From positions 28,615,997-28,679,996 of the forward strand of contig OW203765.1 of the NCBI GenBank assembly GCA_934045905.1: DNA of 64,000 nucleotides, written 5' to 3'. Every line of letters starts with the position of its first letter. Position 1 is the stretch's first letter. The translations under genes were made by a program, and so were the position numbers. Of the stretch, positions 23,260 to 36,898 are shown piece by piece. The DNA is from Leuctra nigra (taxonomy: Eukaryota; Arthropoda; Insecta; Plecoptera; Leuctridae). The notes under the pieces were generated by a model. The model had not been told where the DNA came from and did not search any database. It saw only the letters and a program-made list of their open reading frames with translations.

Positions 23260-25500
23260 GGCGTTTGTACACAAATATAAGTCTATAAAATAATTCCGAT
23301 TCTAAGAATTACACGGATGGCATTTGTGATATATTCTTCAATTTAATTAAAATAGTTTTTATTTCACTTAGTTGTCCCATTTAGTTTCGAAACTTGTACT
23401 GTCATAAACTATAGGCACATGATCTAGGACTATTTTTTTTTACTTTGATCTGTATTGTAAATTGATAGTGATTGGTGATTAGGAATGATGTTTACTGCAG
23501 TCACGGTATAAAACTCAGTAGGGATAATAAATGTAAATCGTAAATGAGTGATTGAAATATGTTTTGGTCAAGGTTGATTGAATGAGGTTGCGAGTAGTGG
23601 CTGACCTGCTATGACTTTAATAGGTCGATATATCAGATGGAGATTAAAACAAGTAGTTAATTGACAAAAGAATTGTTTGAACTTGCGAAAATTTAAAAAA
23701 TATATTTTTTGAGCGGACTTATAGAAAATACATACTTTTTTTTAGTAGAACAATTGGAAAAGTTGGATCTAACGAGTGACTCCTATTTTCCACTCCCGTT
23801 ATCTAGATTTGTTTTTTCCTCTTCAAGTTTTGTCTTGCCTTTGATTTTTGTTTGCACTTGGTGCAAGGAGGTCATATTGAGATGACATTCTTTCTGCTCC
23901 TCGACTTGTGCAAGAATCTGAAGATATCGCGTGCAAATGGAGTTTTCTTTCAAGATGCAACTGTATTTGCAACCCACACACAAACAGTGGCGCCTGTAGA
24001 GCGGCGTCTAGCGATGACTTTCTATCTCCAGTGCAAATTATATTATTCTACATCAGCAATCCAGTGGATTGTTTTAAAATATATTATTTTGCAACGAGGC
24101 CTTGGGTATATACAATAAAAGGAATTTTGCAAACAAAATTATGTAATTTAGAAATCAGTCGCAAATTAAAAAAGTAAACGGAAAAACTTCGTCGTTTTCA
24201 AATTAATAAAAAAATGGTTTTAATGTATTTTGCATTATGTCCAATTGGTAAAATTTGCTTGAAATTTTTACTTATCCTTAAAAATAGCGTCGAATTCCAA
24301 ATTGTAAAAATAAACTGTTTGTAATTATGTTAGTTCTAGGTTAAAATGTATACCAATTTCGTAAATTTCCCGTTTTTCTCATCAGCATACAAATCAGTAA
24401 AGTAAATACCATTCCACTCACTTAGCTAATTTCCTCTCAAATTCAAGTGGCGCCACCTTTAGGCGCCACTCCATTTCCAATGTTTTCAACTTCACAGTTA
24501 TGTTTGTTGTACCAAAGTTAAATGACACCTTTCCAAATGAACTCGTTTTTTCGAATTCGCTTTTGCATAATCACTTGTCTAAACTTGATTAAAAATTCTC
24601 GACACGTTCTGTGTGATCAGCTGATCGGCTATATAATATAATCCTCTCGACGTGTTAAGATACTCCTTAAATCAATGTAATTATCGATCACGCTTATCGA
24701 TGTCAACATATCTAATCGGTAGCTATCAATTATATGTCGTTAAGATCGTAGTTTTAATCAATAATTATATATGCATCGGGTGAGGTTTGAGAAATGTAAA
24801 GAGTTTATGTACGGATTTTTTTTTCATTGAAACGAATTTTGAAAGTTTTGTAATAGAAAGTTCGTTAGATCTTGCGAGTTGCTACGTAACGTATGGCTGT
24901 CTAGGTCGCTAGCTATTATTACGCTCAGTCAATGGCATCAGGATGCGTGGCATATGCGATTTCAATGCGTATTTACGCGTAGAAAACGCACTCGAAAATT
25001 GTCACTATTTTTTATTTCAGTCACTGAGTTCGAAAATTAGATTTTGGCGACTTCACTTTTAAAAAATCACTTGTTATTTTTGGTTTTATGTAAAGTTTCA
25101 GAACAAAATTGTTAGACGATTATCAAATATTTCGTAATTTTAATTGAGCTTGAAATCTTTTCAAAAGCGATGTTATAAAAACTATGTTTTCGCTCATTAT
25201 CTTGTGTATAGCTAAGTGTTTTGTGCCATTATCCTTTATATGGTATATAACAGTGCATTATTTAGGTCAAAATTTTCTTGCATAATTCATTCGAAATGTC
25301 TTAGAAGTAATTAGGATAAGTGTAAGCTAGTAATTAATATATGTTGAACAATAATGTTCACTGTGTAATAGTTCGTTGGATGTAATATTATCTAAACGTG
25401 ACATATGCTTCGATTTCAGATTTTAATATCATTGAATATGGAATGTTACAACAGCTGTTATTGCAAATTAATTTGATATGGAATGGAGCTGTTTACGCAT

Positions 25501-25580
25501 ACACCCACAGACACAAAATCTGCGCGTTTCGCTGATAAGATAACATTGGGAAATCGCGTAATTTTTGTGTCCGTGGGTGT
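25501..25580. mobile_element. 80 bp hairpin with ACACCCACRGACACAAAA arms
   Basis: The arms 25501-25526 and 25555-25580 match at 22 of 26 positions in inverted orientation, with a 28 base loop. Shared end sequence with 5357-5598 points to a miniature relative of that element. Confidence 0.65.
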
Positions 25581-26645
25581 CCTTGATCCTTACAAATGTA
25601 GATTTGAAAAGTGTATTGAAGATTTACATACTGAGTAAGGTTAGAAATCAACGCCAGCAATCTTGATGTTGTTGATCGTGATTGCTATGGAATTAATTAA
25701 TTAAATTAATTATAATTCCTTGCACAAGAAATTGATTTGTGCCACATTCCAGTAGCCATAAATGTTGAACATCGTTTAAAGTGATGTATTAATGTGACGT
25801 TTTTCAAAATCAATTAAAATTTAAAATTGGCTCCAAAACGTAAAACATTTAAAAATTAATACAGGTTCTCAACGTTCCTTATTAAATGTTGAATATTGCA
25901 AAAAAAAATACCTTTAGAATATACACACCATTTTAATGTTATAACATAGTATAAGAAAGTGGTTGCGGTCAGAAACAGGCTTGTATAATGTTTCTCCAAT
26001 ACCTGGTCGATGTCTTTGCTACACGTATCAATTGTGTCTGGTGCGCCGACTAAGTGCGCAGCGGTCATAGGTCACCCAGGAAACACACTGAGTGCAGTGT
26101 TAGGTCTCGACTGGCGGTGCAATTGTCTTGCTCAATGCACAGCCAATCAGCGTACCGTTACATTTCCGTCACGAGCCGCACGTTGTTCTGCGGACATTGA
26201 AATCAACTGGCGAGTCGCACCAGATTATCATTTCATCGACCCGATTCTCATCTTTGATTTGCGATCTTTATTCTGCATTAAAGAACATTACCTTTTACAC
26301 TATAACCTGAAGACAGCAACATCAGTATTTAGGTACGGATCAAAGAAAGGTGGGTATATTAGTTATATTCCTTGCCACCTGTGAAAACAATTTGCAAATT
26401 GAATGCAGAAAATTAACGAATGATTGTAAATTGGTAAAGCGTTTCATCAGCCTCTCATTTTAAATGTAACGTACCTTTCACATTTTTTGCCGCAAAAGTC
26501 AAAATTTCAGCGTTCCAAATTGTGTTAAAAATCAGTAAGGACCATGAACCAGTAAGGACCCCCTTTATAAACCTACCAGATTGTGATTTTGGGTAGTACT
26601 TCACCCTAAATGAATATCCGTTTCAGAAGGAAATAGTATATTTTG

Positions 26646-26670
26646 CCCCCCCCCCCCCCCCCCCCCCCCC
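26646..26670 (+). repeat. Run of 25 C
   Basis: An uninterrupted C tract, the longest in the window; length may be unreliable in sequencing. Other runs are at 4977-4998 (one A inside), 30510-30521, 30659-30674 and a G run at 31506-31519. Confidence 0.9.
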
Positions 26671-29600
26671 AAGATCCTTGGCCATGTTTGATTAATAAGC
26701 TTCAAATGAATGATACTCTTTTATATGTAAATTATAATACATTAGGGACACATACACAAAATATGTTGTTTGACTTTATATGAATAATAAGTTTGGAGTG
26801 CGCCCAGCCTCATTTTATTATCTCGCATAGAGCAACCCGACGTATTGTTGTCTTGATTTGTGATTTCTTTTGTGTGTCCATCTCCAAAGCGTCGAGTTGT
26901 TTTGTTCGCCTTGTTTTTTACCTGTCACTATGCTGATCTCGCTTTTATCAATGAATTAAGTGGTACACGACTCAAGAGCACAATTGCAACACCCGTGTCC
27001 GAGATTGACCCCTGCCGATAAAGAGTTTTGCAACATATTCGTGATTGATTCGTATGAATTGGTTCATGAGAGGTGTACATTGTTCCGAAGAGAGTTGTGA
27101 AATTTTATATGAGTAATGATGGCTGTCACTCATTTCTTTGTTGGATTTTTCGGGATAGATTTTTTTTTATTTTGCTGTGAATCTATCAGAATGTTGTTGA
27201 TTGGAGAAAATTGAAGATTGATCGATTTTGTATGTTTGTTGTTGAGAAACTACAAAATAAATTATAAAAGTTTGTGATATAAAATTATGATTGAGGGAGG
27301 TATTCAGTTACAAAATATGTGCAGTTCATAATCAAAACACCAAAGATTTTAAGAAAATATTAAAGAATTCTGTTCTTTTTTGCTCCTAAAACAAGTGTAT
27401 TTGCAAAAAATAAGGGTAAACCACTTATTGGTGTCAGGGTATGACACCAAAAATGTCATTAAAAGACGCGACAAATTACTTCATTTTATTTTCATATGTC
27501 CCTACCCCTCTCGACAGTCCCATATTCTTCCTGAGTAGTTACAAAGTTTTGTTATCACTTTTTGAAAATCCCTCTTCATATCTCATAATTACCATATTTG
27601 CCAAAAAGAATAGAATTTGAATTCCCCACAGCAACCCCCAAGAGTCTCATCTCAAACCAAAAAACAAGACAAAACATCAACCGAAGATCTCTGCTTTCTC
27701 CTTCCCTCCATCTCCCTTGCACCTATTACCTCCCGATATCCCCCTCTCTATCAAGCATCGTGCGCACGATGATACAACAGGCATAACGGTAGACTCCCTT
27801 CTTACATGGCTATAAATACTCCATGTGGATATCAAGTTATAAATAATACATCAATCGGCCTCTTCTTGTTTTCATCTCTTTGTATCGTCTTCATGGTTTT
27901 CAGACGTGATATGAAGGCAGACTTTTCAGATTGTTTCCTTTGGATGTCGTCTGTCTGACTGTTTTTATGTATAGTTTTGTAGCAAAACACATGTCTCAGC
28001 TTTCTTTATTTTCTGATAAGTTTTTAAATATAAAATAATACGCGGTTAGAGTCTGATTTTTTAAAAACTTTTCTGATATATGCCAGACAATTTTCGTTCT
28101 ATTTGAAAAAGGGAACAGAAAGATTTAGTTATTACCAATGTTTAATTGTGGGTCCGAACTGTTTTTTTTCTGGTTTTTTAGTCATCGATTGGTTATGGTG
28201 GAAATTTGATCCGGAATTTAGTGGGTCCAGATCGGATTTGCAATTTGTAATTTAATTCCTGGCATAAGAAGAGTTGAGCAAAATTATAGTAGTTTCGTTT
28301 CTTCCGTAACTACTTTGAAGTCTAATTGCTAAATGGTTCTTGGTATTTTAAATTTTTAAATTGAGTTTAAGTTACAAATGCCATCTTTTATGTTGTCGTT
28401 TTCTGTGAATTTGTTGATGTACAAAGATCCTCGCCAGAATACGCCTAAATCGACGTAGGGTCAAATTAGATTAACTGTCAGTACACAGATTTCCACCAGG
28501 AAGGTGGTCAAATGTCTGCGTAAATATTTCAAAAAGAGTATAGAACAAGAAGACACGAACAAACTCTCTTTCCACTGCTCCATCATCACCTGACGAGAAG
28601 AATATCACCATGCTCATCACCCATAACTACCCTCCCATCTCTGATATGCCATCATCTTCATCTTGCGACCCCAGCATCCCTCGCAAATCCTTCCAATCAA
28701 CCGAGCAGCAGAGTAACGAGCCGATATCGATCGAGTTCGCGGTTCGAGATATCGACATTGAATCAACTCGATCGCAATTGACGTGAGAGCAAATTGGGTA
28801 CAATTATCTTGCCGTTGCCGATCTGGCGGTCGCTTTTGCGTTTCGTTCTTCTGTTTGGGTTTTTTGACGATGCATGTCCGAATGCATGTTGTTTACTTTG
28901 TTGATCCGCAGAGGGGGTTGGTTTTATGTCCGGTTATTGGGGATGATTTTCTGACAATACTCTTAGCCTATAATTAAAGTTATCGAGATAAATACTGGAA
29001 CTGTGATTGTGTAACTTATCAGATCTCATTGAATATCTCATATGGAATCATCAAGGTCTGAAATCTGTTACAAGACCAAGTTAATAAGGGATAGATATAG
29101 TAATGTGCGTAATGTAATTAGTCCAAGATCAACTTTAGTTCTAAATTGCAGTACAACGAGTCCTGAATTGTTCAATTTTAAGATTTCACAGTTTTTACTT
29201 TTTACTTTTGTTTATTTTATTTTCCTGCAAAGAAATTATAAATGAATTCAAAAGTGGAAAAGTTAAATTTTCTGACACACAATGTTAATGATTTCGATAC
29301 CTACGAGTAAATTTATTGCCTTTATCCAAATGAAAACTCTCCTATAATGGCATTTACATCCCTTAAACTCAATTTAAAGGGATGTTTTCCCTATCAAATT
29401 TGTCTCTAGTATTCCACCTCCGGATATTTACTGCCTACCTAAGTGGCTTAGGCCTTCGCATCGAGAGCGTTGCTTTCTAGAGAGCAGAGCGTTGCTTTCT
29501 AGAAAGCCAGCTCTCTGTTACTGTTTAGCAGAGTTAATCGTTGTTAAGATTCCATGCCCCTTGAGACCTCTGTTTGCTGGGTTAGTGAAGGGCCAGTTAA

Positions 29601-32249
29601 TTTAACGGAGGTTGGGTTTTAGCTAGAATATGTATTCATCATCATTCTATAATAATCTAATCGAGGGAAGGTTTACATGGGGTGGGTTTTAAACCACCCT
29701 CATGACGGCCTTTTAAAGGGAATGAAATATGAATATTGCTGGATTTTGGTTTTGGATGTGAAAAGGGTTTCGCTATATTTTTCTATAATTTTTTTTGTTT
29801 GACTTGATGGAGGCCTGACGTTTATGTTTCGAATTAGAAGATTTTCGCTTGAGGGGTGGCTGATGGTGATGCAATTACGAATGTGTCTGTGTTTGAAATA
29901 TGTGCTACTAACCGTGGAGAAAATTAACACGCGTGTCTTGTGTTTTACCAACTGAGGGGAAAATTAAACATTCTATTTTTATTCCGCTTCGGCTGTGGCA
30001 TTCCGTCGTTTTGGGGTTGATGCTGGTGGTATGTCAAATATGGTCGTAGTTGACTAAACATGTACATATAGAACTTAGGGTAAAGTATGGCATTTCCAAC
30101 GAAAACTAAAAGTGAATGACCTAAAGATTATAAATTTTTAAAGATTTTCAGTACAATATGAAAACGGTATTTTTATATCTATACCTATAATTTAGTAACG
30201 ACGTAAAAGTAAACGTAATAAATTTGTATTTTTATGATGATTATTATGAATTATTATTTTACTGCTTCGTACGAATATTACTATTTACAGGCTGTAGATA
30301 CTTTATCAAATTTCATGCAATAAATCTGTTTTTAAATGAAGCCAATTTGTGATCAATTTACATAGACTAGGTACAATTTTAATTGTCAGCAACAGAATAC
30401 ATTTCCAATAATTAAACTGCAGTTCAATAAATATGACATGTGTTACATATTTCGTACCCCACCTGTTCACGGCAGACGAGTGTATTAAATACTGGAAATT
30501 ATTTTTCAACCCCCCCCCCCCATTCGGACCTATAATGTAAATACAATTTACAGGTTGTCAGTGACGTGACGTGCGGTCGCGGCCTCTCGAACGCCCGGAG
30601 ACTAATTGCCATCCCTCGTTTAATTTCAGTTAAAACTCGATTATGTTTTCTATGCACTCCCCCCCCCCCCCCCCACCCGTTTGCATCGTGGACCGTATGT
30701 TGTGTCAGTGGTGGAACTATACCCTTTTACACCCGGCTGCTAGCGGGGATGATGCGCTTGTGCTAGTTTATAGGGGTGTAAAAGCAAATTGTGGAAATGT
30801 TTTAAATATAAATTTATAAAACGAATATTAATTTTAATGATATTGGTAGTAATGTATAGTCTACCACGAGAAAATGTACCCCAAGGGTACAATCCTGATA
30901 TATTTAAATGTTTTTACAACTTTAAAAGTTGTCAAAAGTGACAAAAGCTCAACGAATTTGGGTTACTTGACTTTTAAGTGGTATTTTGCACAATTTATCA
31001 ACTATAATGACTTTTGTTATGCAAACAAGTTTTTTTCGATACTATTTTAAATGATTCGTCAGATTTTCTGCATTTCTTTAATGTCATATCCACTGCCTCC
31101 CTTCTGCAGGACCTTATACTGACAATTCATCTAATTTGGCCACTAACCTACTTAGGCGCACTCTAGTGGCACGAGCCCTTGTTAAATACATTTACAAATC
31201 GCAACGACTCCGTGCAACAACGTCTTAACCCAACCTAAACGTCCACAACGCTTTGCAAATGACATTTCCACCCCGCAGGGTTTCAAACTTCATTACGCCA
31301 CTGGTCAGCCCCTAGCGCCCTGCAGGGGGTGGGGAAGGTTCTCGAAACATGACGTCAGTCCTGCGTGTCTCCCCAACATGAATTACCCAATTGCGATTGA
31401 AATATATTTCGAAAACTTTCTGGTCGCGTTGGATAAATGTGTTGGCGAGATGGGATTAGCATGGTTTGTGATTTTCGCTTTTACGCCCTTTGATCAGCTA
31501 AACGTGGGGGGGGGGGGGGACATCGGCGTTTTGGCGAGGTGAAATTGCTGTTTGTACCGCGAATCAATTGATTCTTTTTGCCTTGTGAATTTGGAGTGTC
31601 GATTGAGTTTTTAAAAACTTTGAACAAAATGTACCGGTTTCACTTTTAAATGAACTTTATTACAGCTAATGGACTTTTGACAACTTTAAGCTGATAATTT
31701 GTATGAATAAATGATAGCCTTTTTTCGGTATATTCTATTCCCACTCTCTTCGTACATATATGAATCCCAAATGCCTACTCCTTATAATTATTTTATAAAT
31801 TAATTTTGGCACCTATAATATAAATTATTTTTTATTACGGAAAGTTTTGATATTTCATATAACATAATGAGTCATACGTATAAGGATGCAAATTGCATTT
31901 ATTTACACACATTATCACCCTTATTGGGTTTACGTTGACTTTTGCTGCAAAAATATAAAATAAATAATTGGCCAGCTGTGTTTTAAGTACTGATAAATAG
32001 CGGAAAGCAACAATTATTGATTATCACATCATTTATGACCCCTCATTACTTATAAGAAATATCACTAATAGAATGTTCCAATTATTATTATCATCTTTCA
32101 TATATCATGCACTCCGCCATTGATAATAAAAACCGATATCTTTGGCTGAAAGTTTTCTTGCCAACATTTTCTTTGGCATATTCCCAGAATATCGAAAGAT
32201 TTCACATTGTGGTAAACCAATCGAGTTCAAAGACTCGAATAATAAGTTC

Positions 32250-32312
32250 GAAAAGCCTCGGAATGGAATCGAACCCACGGCTTCTCGATTACTAAATCAA
32301 CCGCCGTATTCT
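32250..32312 (-). repeat. tRNA-like segment (SINE head or tRNA pseudogene)
   Basis: On the minus strand GTGGGTTCGATTCCATTCC contains a perfect B-box-like GGTTCGATTCC, preceded by GGTTGATTTAGTAATCGAG, a poor A box. No proper acceptor stem was found. Confidence 0.35.
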
Positions 32313-34346
32313 GATCCTGGAAATAACGTGTGTGTAAAAACGTCTTGGTATTCTTGAGGTTGATTCTTGCTGCTATTGTTTCAATGTCCGAACAAGACCT
32401 TGTTGCATGTGAACCGGTTGATCTGTATGTGAGCTGACATGTGTATGACAATATCTGCAGTCCGTGTGGAATAAGAGGCAGGAGAACGTGTGTCAAGAAG
32501 AGAGATGTCGGAGAGTGTTTGCAGATCATTTTGATGCTGGAATAATGAAGATAAATCGTTATAAATTTAAAATATTTAATATTTTCTATGTTGTGGTTTT
32601 TTAAAAACAAAAGTTTAGGCAAAATAACATGAAACTTGATTTAAATTTTACGATTTTTTGTATTTTATTATTTGATTTAAAAAATCGTAAGTGATTTTCA
32701 TGAATTTCGTGAATTTTATTTTTGCTTGCAATTGTTTTCTATGTTCTAATATCGTCTGCATGTTTTTATTTTCGTTATTTTTGGATTTTTTTAAAAATAT
32801 TTTTGTTATTTTTTGTGAACCTGATTTTTTAGTTTTCGCCCCTTGGTACCTCAGCCTATAATCCACAGAGCGTTTTAAATATCCTTTTGACGAACAGAAA
32901 GATCGAACCGAACCGATAAATCGAACCGATAAATCTGATGAGTTCGTCTCCATGTATGTGACAGTCTTAATCAACTCTGGATTCTGTATCTCGGCGATGT
33001 CTGCATCTCGTACGTGTCGCGAATCTCAAACTCTGTTTCTCGTGCACTTGACGCTCAGAAATGCAAGCTGCAGATTTGTACAGTGTTGTTTAGTTTGCTT
33101 ATGTCGGTTATATATGAAAATGTGATGGGATTTTTTTCTCTTTGCGAGTTTTCTTGAAGAGAAACTGGATCTAGGATATGGGAAACTATTGGAGCGTAGT
33201 TGTGCGCAATACAACTTAAGTAGGACATATTTTATTGATATTCCCTGTGGTGACTATGTGACTTCTTATCTTGTGACGAACAATATATTCATACTGTTAT
33301 TCAAATAGAAATTGGTGCACAATGGTATTTTATTTTCGATTTCGACATGACTATCAAAATCTAACACCTCGATATCACATTTTTACCTTTTTAACATGTA
33401 ATTTGCGACCAATAGTATTATTTATATCTCAATCTACCTTGATTAATTGCTTCTAAAAATTATTATCTCAAACTCACAGTTGATTGCACGAAAGAAAAGT
33501 ACAATAACGGTCCTAGCGCCCTTCCTTGGCGAACTCTAATCAGCAGTAATAAAACATGCTGCAGACAACCGAGGAAGCTTTCGGCTGATAAAACTCTCAT
33601 TATTCTTATCTCTGGCTATAAAAACCAAGCTGAATCGCTTCGTGTTGGCTGGACATCCACTAATTGATGCAGATTAGCTGCGGTATACTCTGAGAAATTA
33701 ACGTTCGTTGTGTGTTTGTTTTTAGATAATGAAGCCATTGAATTAAGCTGTGTCGTTCTTATATTTTTACTACTGCATTGTAGCAAAGAATAATGAATTA
33801 TTAACAACTCTGTTGGCGCAATGGATTATACGCTTTCCGTGATATCACAAAGCTTATATCTCTGTGACATTTACTTGCATATTTCAGTTGTTGATAAGGT
33901 ATTTGAACGGTTTATAGTGTGACGGGCAATGTGTTTTCTCCTGATTCGATGTAGAAATGCAGACGGTCGTAAAAACAAAATTTGATTTTTCTTCACAAAC
34001 AATTATTTCACTAGTTTTGAGTTACAGGTCTTAATTATTGTCATTACTGAAGTGAAGTGATTTATTTATTGTCCAACTCTTGTGGGGTCATGAGATGTGG
34101 TCGACAACTATTTAGAGCGCATCTAGTTCTCAGCAGTCGACTTGCCAAAAGAGTAAATGAATTAATTCATCTGAAATTTGATTCTGAATTGTAATTTACT
34201 TTATTGTTCCAAACTGGTTGGCAGATCATTTCAATTTGTATTACATTTGGTTGAATTACTCCTTTTGGGAATCATAAAAATTCGTACTTCCAATGTCACT
34301 CAAAAACGTCCTCAAACATGTATTACTTCCTTCTCTGTCTTCGTAA

Positions 34347-34387
34347 CTATAATTAACATCACGCCTCTCTTTCTTTTCCAGGTAAGC
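34347..34387 (+). promoter_or_regulatory. Putative recursive-splicing ratchet point 2
   Basis: TAATTAAC (branch-point-like) is followed by CGCCTCTCTTTCTTTTCCAG and immediately GTAAGC (junction 34381/34382). Of the 20 bases before CAG, 18 are pyrimidines and no AG intervenes. This is on the same strand as the site at 8098 and is the better match of the two. Confidence 0.55.
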
Positions 34388-34562
34388 AATCATCCTAATC
34401 CATCAAACACATGACAAGGAAGAGTAATTACTCCGGAGTACTTGCAACTGGTCAGTCCTTGTAAGTACAAACAGTTCATGATCAACCACGGCGACATCGG
34501 TACTGGATCCGCTGCAAATGGCGCGCAACATCTTGGCAACTGGCTGGCTATGGTAGATCGTA

Positions 34563-34777
34563 CCCAGAAAAAACACTCCGTGTAAAAATACCAGCCAAGT
34601 CTCTTTAACTATAAAAAAAATAGAAGAAATCTAAAAATTCAGCACTGAAAAGGAGTGATATCAAAAAAGGAGCCGAGTCAACGAATTTTCCAAATTTTAA
34701 TCGTACCATTGAAATAAAAATATCAACCCCCGAGAAATACTTAAAAAAAGGACTTGGCGCATCGTTTTTTTAAAGAC
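34563..34777 (+). repeat. Left arm of long inverted repeat, copy B
   Basis: About 215 bp, nearly identical to the reverse complement of 35471-35686. Relative to copy A it carries extra bases (around ATAGAAGAAATCTAA at 34620-34634), and the same extra bases occur in the opposite arm of copy B. Confidence 0.9.
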
Positions 34778-35470
34778 ACTTTTCTATCCTAAAAGTATAG
34801 GAAGAACTCTACAAGTATATTTTCCTGAGTATATCACATTCATTATCGACGAATCATACTACGTTTTAATATAACTAGTACTCTTACCTACTGGCAGTTT
34901 TGGTATTTTGTCAATATTCAGAGGAAATAAACGGATAAACGAATAACGAATAAACGGAAGCGGCCTAGTCTATTCGTTATTGCCACTATTTCTAGGGTCA
35001 TATTAATCAATCATACTTCTCAATATCGTGACTGAGGGAAATAGCGAAAGCGCTCATTACAAGAAGGCCGTCAATGAGATTTGTATAAGTGACTAGTGCA
35101 CTGAGCCATGCTGCTCAAATAATTACTGACTAGATTTTTATCTAAAGTAATACATTATGTAATTTATGAATTTTTTTGGTATAAAATGTTAATTAATAGC
35201 AATTAATTACACGGCGAGAAGGTTCCAAGTATAATGCTGTAGTAGGTATGTTGATGTACCCACAAAACTATAGGTACCTACCAATCACAAACACAACTGT
35301 TCTGTATTTATTGCTTGTAAGACAATGCTATGTTTCTTTGCGTACTTATATTTAAATTTAAAATATTTTACAGAATGTTCAATATTTAATTTGAAAGTTT
35401 TGTCCCAATTTTTCTAGGCATTTCTGAACTACGTAGTATGTGAGTGGCTTAAGCTTAAGAATAGAAAAAT

Positions 35471-35686
35471 GTCTTTAAAAACACGATGCGCCAAGTCCTT
35501 TTTTTAAGTATTTCTCGGGGGTTGATATTTTTATTTCAATGGTACGATTAAAATTTGGAAAATTCGTTGACTTGGCTCCTTTTTTGATATCACTCCTTTT
35601 CAGTGCTGAATTTTTAGATTTCTTCTATTTTTTTTTATAGTTAAAGAGACTTGGCTGGTATTTTTACACGGAGTGTTTTTTCTGGG
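35471..35686 (-). repeat. Right arm of long inverted repeat, copy B
   Basis: Reverse complement of 34563-34777, including the copy-B-specific insertion (visible as TTAGATTTCTTCTAT near 35612-35626). Confidence 0.9.
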
Positions 35687-36898
35687 ATATCACTTCTTTT
35701 GTTAGTTTATACATACAGCTTGTAGCACATGTCCGAGCAGGGACTAATTTCTTTAAAAAAATACGCCTCAACCGATTTGGTTACTATGAAAAGTTGCGTT
35801 TGGTATAAGATGACAATGATTATCCAAGAAGAATAGCTTAAGTTTCGTTATAATCGATCCAGCCGTTTTCGATACATGACGTCACTTCCGGTTTTGAAAT
35901 AGCGGCCGAATTCCGGTATAGGTAATAAGAAAACAATCTAGTTTTATCTAGTTGATACCTTCATGAACGACCATCTGAATTCCTAATCCCTATATTTCCG
36001 TAAAATCGGTCATGCCGTTTGTAATATATGACGTCACTTCCGGTTTCATTTAGTGGTTCCTGCCGCCATTTCCGGTACCATTAATGTATTTATTCATTTT
36101 TCACAATTGATTTTTCAAATAAATAGCAGAATGAATACGCAGGAGCTAGTTCAGTTGCAATCGGTACAGGCGTTTTAGATATATGACGTCACTTCCGGTT
36201 TCAGGAATGGCGGCCGAGAACACTGCTACCTTGAATATATAAATTGTATTGTCTATGTTACAATGTAAGTTAATTATGTACGTATTTTAAGTATAATTTG
36301 TTGAAATAAGTTAAATATTGCGTATTTATGACGTCACTTCCGGTTTAGAAAATAAGAAAATAATATTTTTTTTATTGATACTTCATATAGATGACCATCT
36401 AAATCGAATGGCGCTAATTTCGTTCTAATCGGTCCAGACGTTTTTGAGTTATGACGTCACTTCCGGTTTAAAAATGGCGGCACAAAAAATCACAAGAGGC
36501 AAGGTATCATCAGACGCCAAAAGTGCATATGTGGTAAAAGTTTCAGGTCGATCGGTTTAGCCGTTTAGGCTGTGGCGGTGATAGCAACGTTTCCTGATAT
36601 CTTCAGAATCAGAAAGTGGTGTAATTTCACTGTTTTCTCGGCCCTCTAGCTCGCAAACGGCATAACATATTGTTCCCTAATTTGGTATATGTAGTGGGGT
36701 GGGCCATAGCTCGAAATTAAGATATATCGCAACAATGTGAGATTTTCCAATTTTAAGATCCAGTAGGCCGAAAATGCCATGTTGTTGCTTACAGTAAAAG
36801 TGGTTGGTCTGCTCCTCAGTTTATTAGTCATTTACGGTATGTTGAGTGAGTGTGAGTGTACGGTACGACTTGGCTGGGTGGAGCGACCGCTCCACTAG

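Larger units (their letters stand above)
23260..34346. other. Long non-coding stretch with few repeats
   Basis: Contains the hairpin at 25501, the C and G runs, a tRNA-like piece at 32250, an inverted pair AGTGGCGCC/GGCGCCACT at 24448-24473 and a small direct repeat GAGCGTTGCTTTCTAGA at 29466/29489. 26000-26240 is GC-richer. No exon or known protein match was found. Confidence 0.5.
34563..36898 (+). mobile_element. Composite repeat, copy B (collapsed minisatellite), possibly Helitron-like
   Basis: This is a second copy of the 10914-14167 element in the same orientation and with the same two ends. Its inverted arms are 34563-34777 and 35471-35686. The leader and the 3' part align closely with copy A, but the 118 bp array is reduced to a single unit: after GCGGCCGA near 35910 the sequence jumps straight to the post-array segment. 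The spacer between the arms is only distantly similar to that of copy A. The 3' end again has the GTGGAGCG/CGCTCCAC stem followed by TAG. No open frame of note is present. Confidence 0.8.

Noticed and set aside
33803..33835. tRNA gene (TTGGCGCAATGGATTATACG resembles an A box)
   Set aside because: No B box or acceptor stem at the proper distance.
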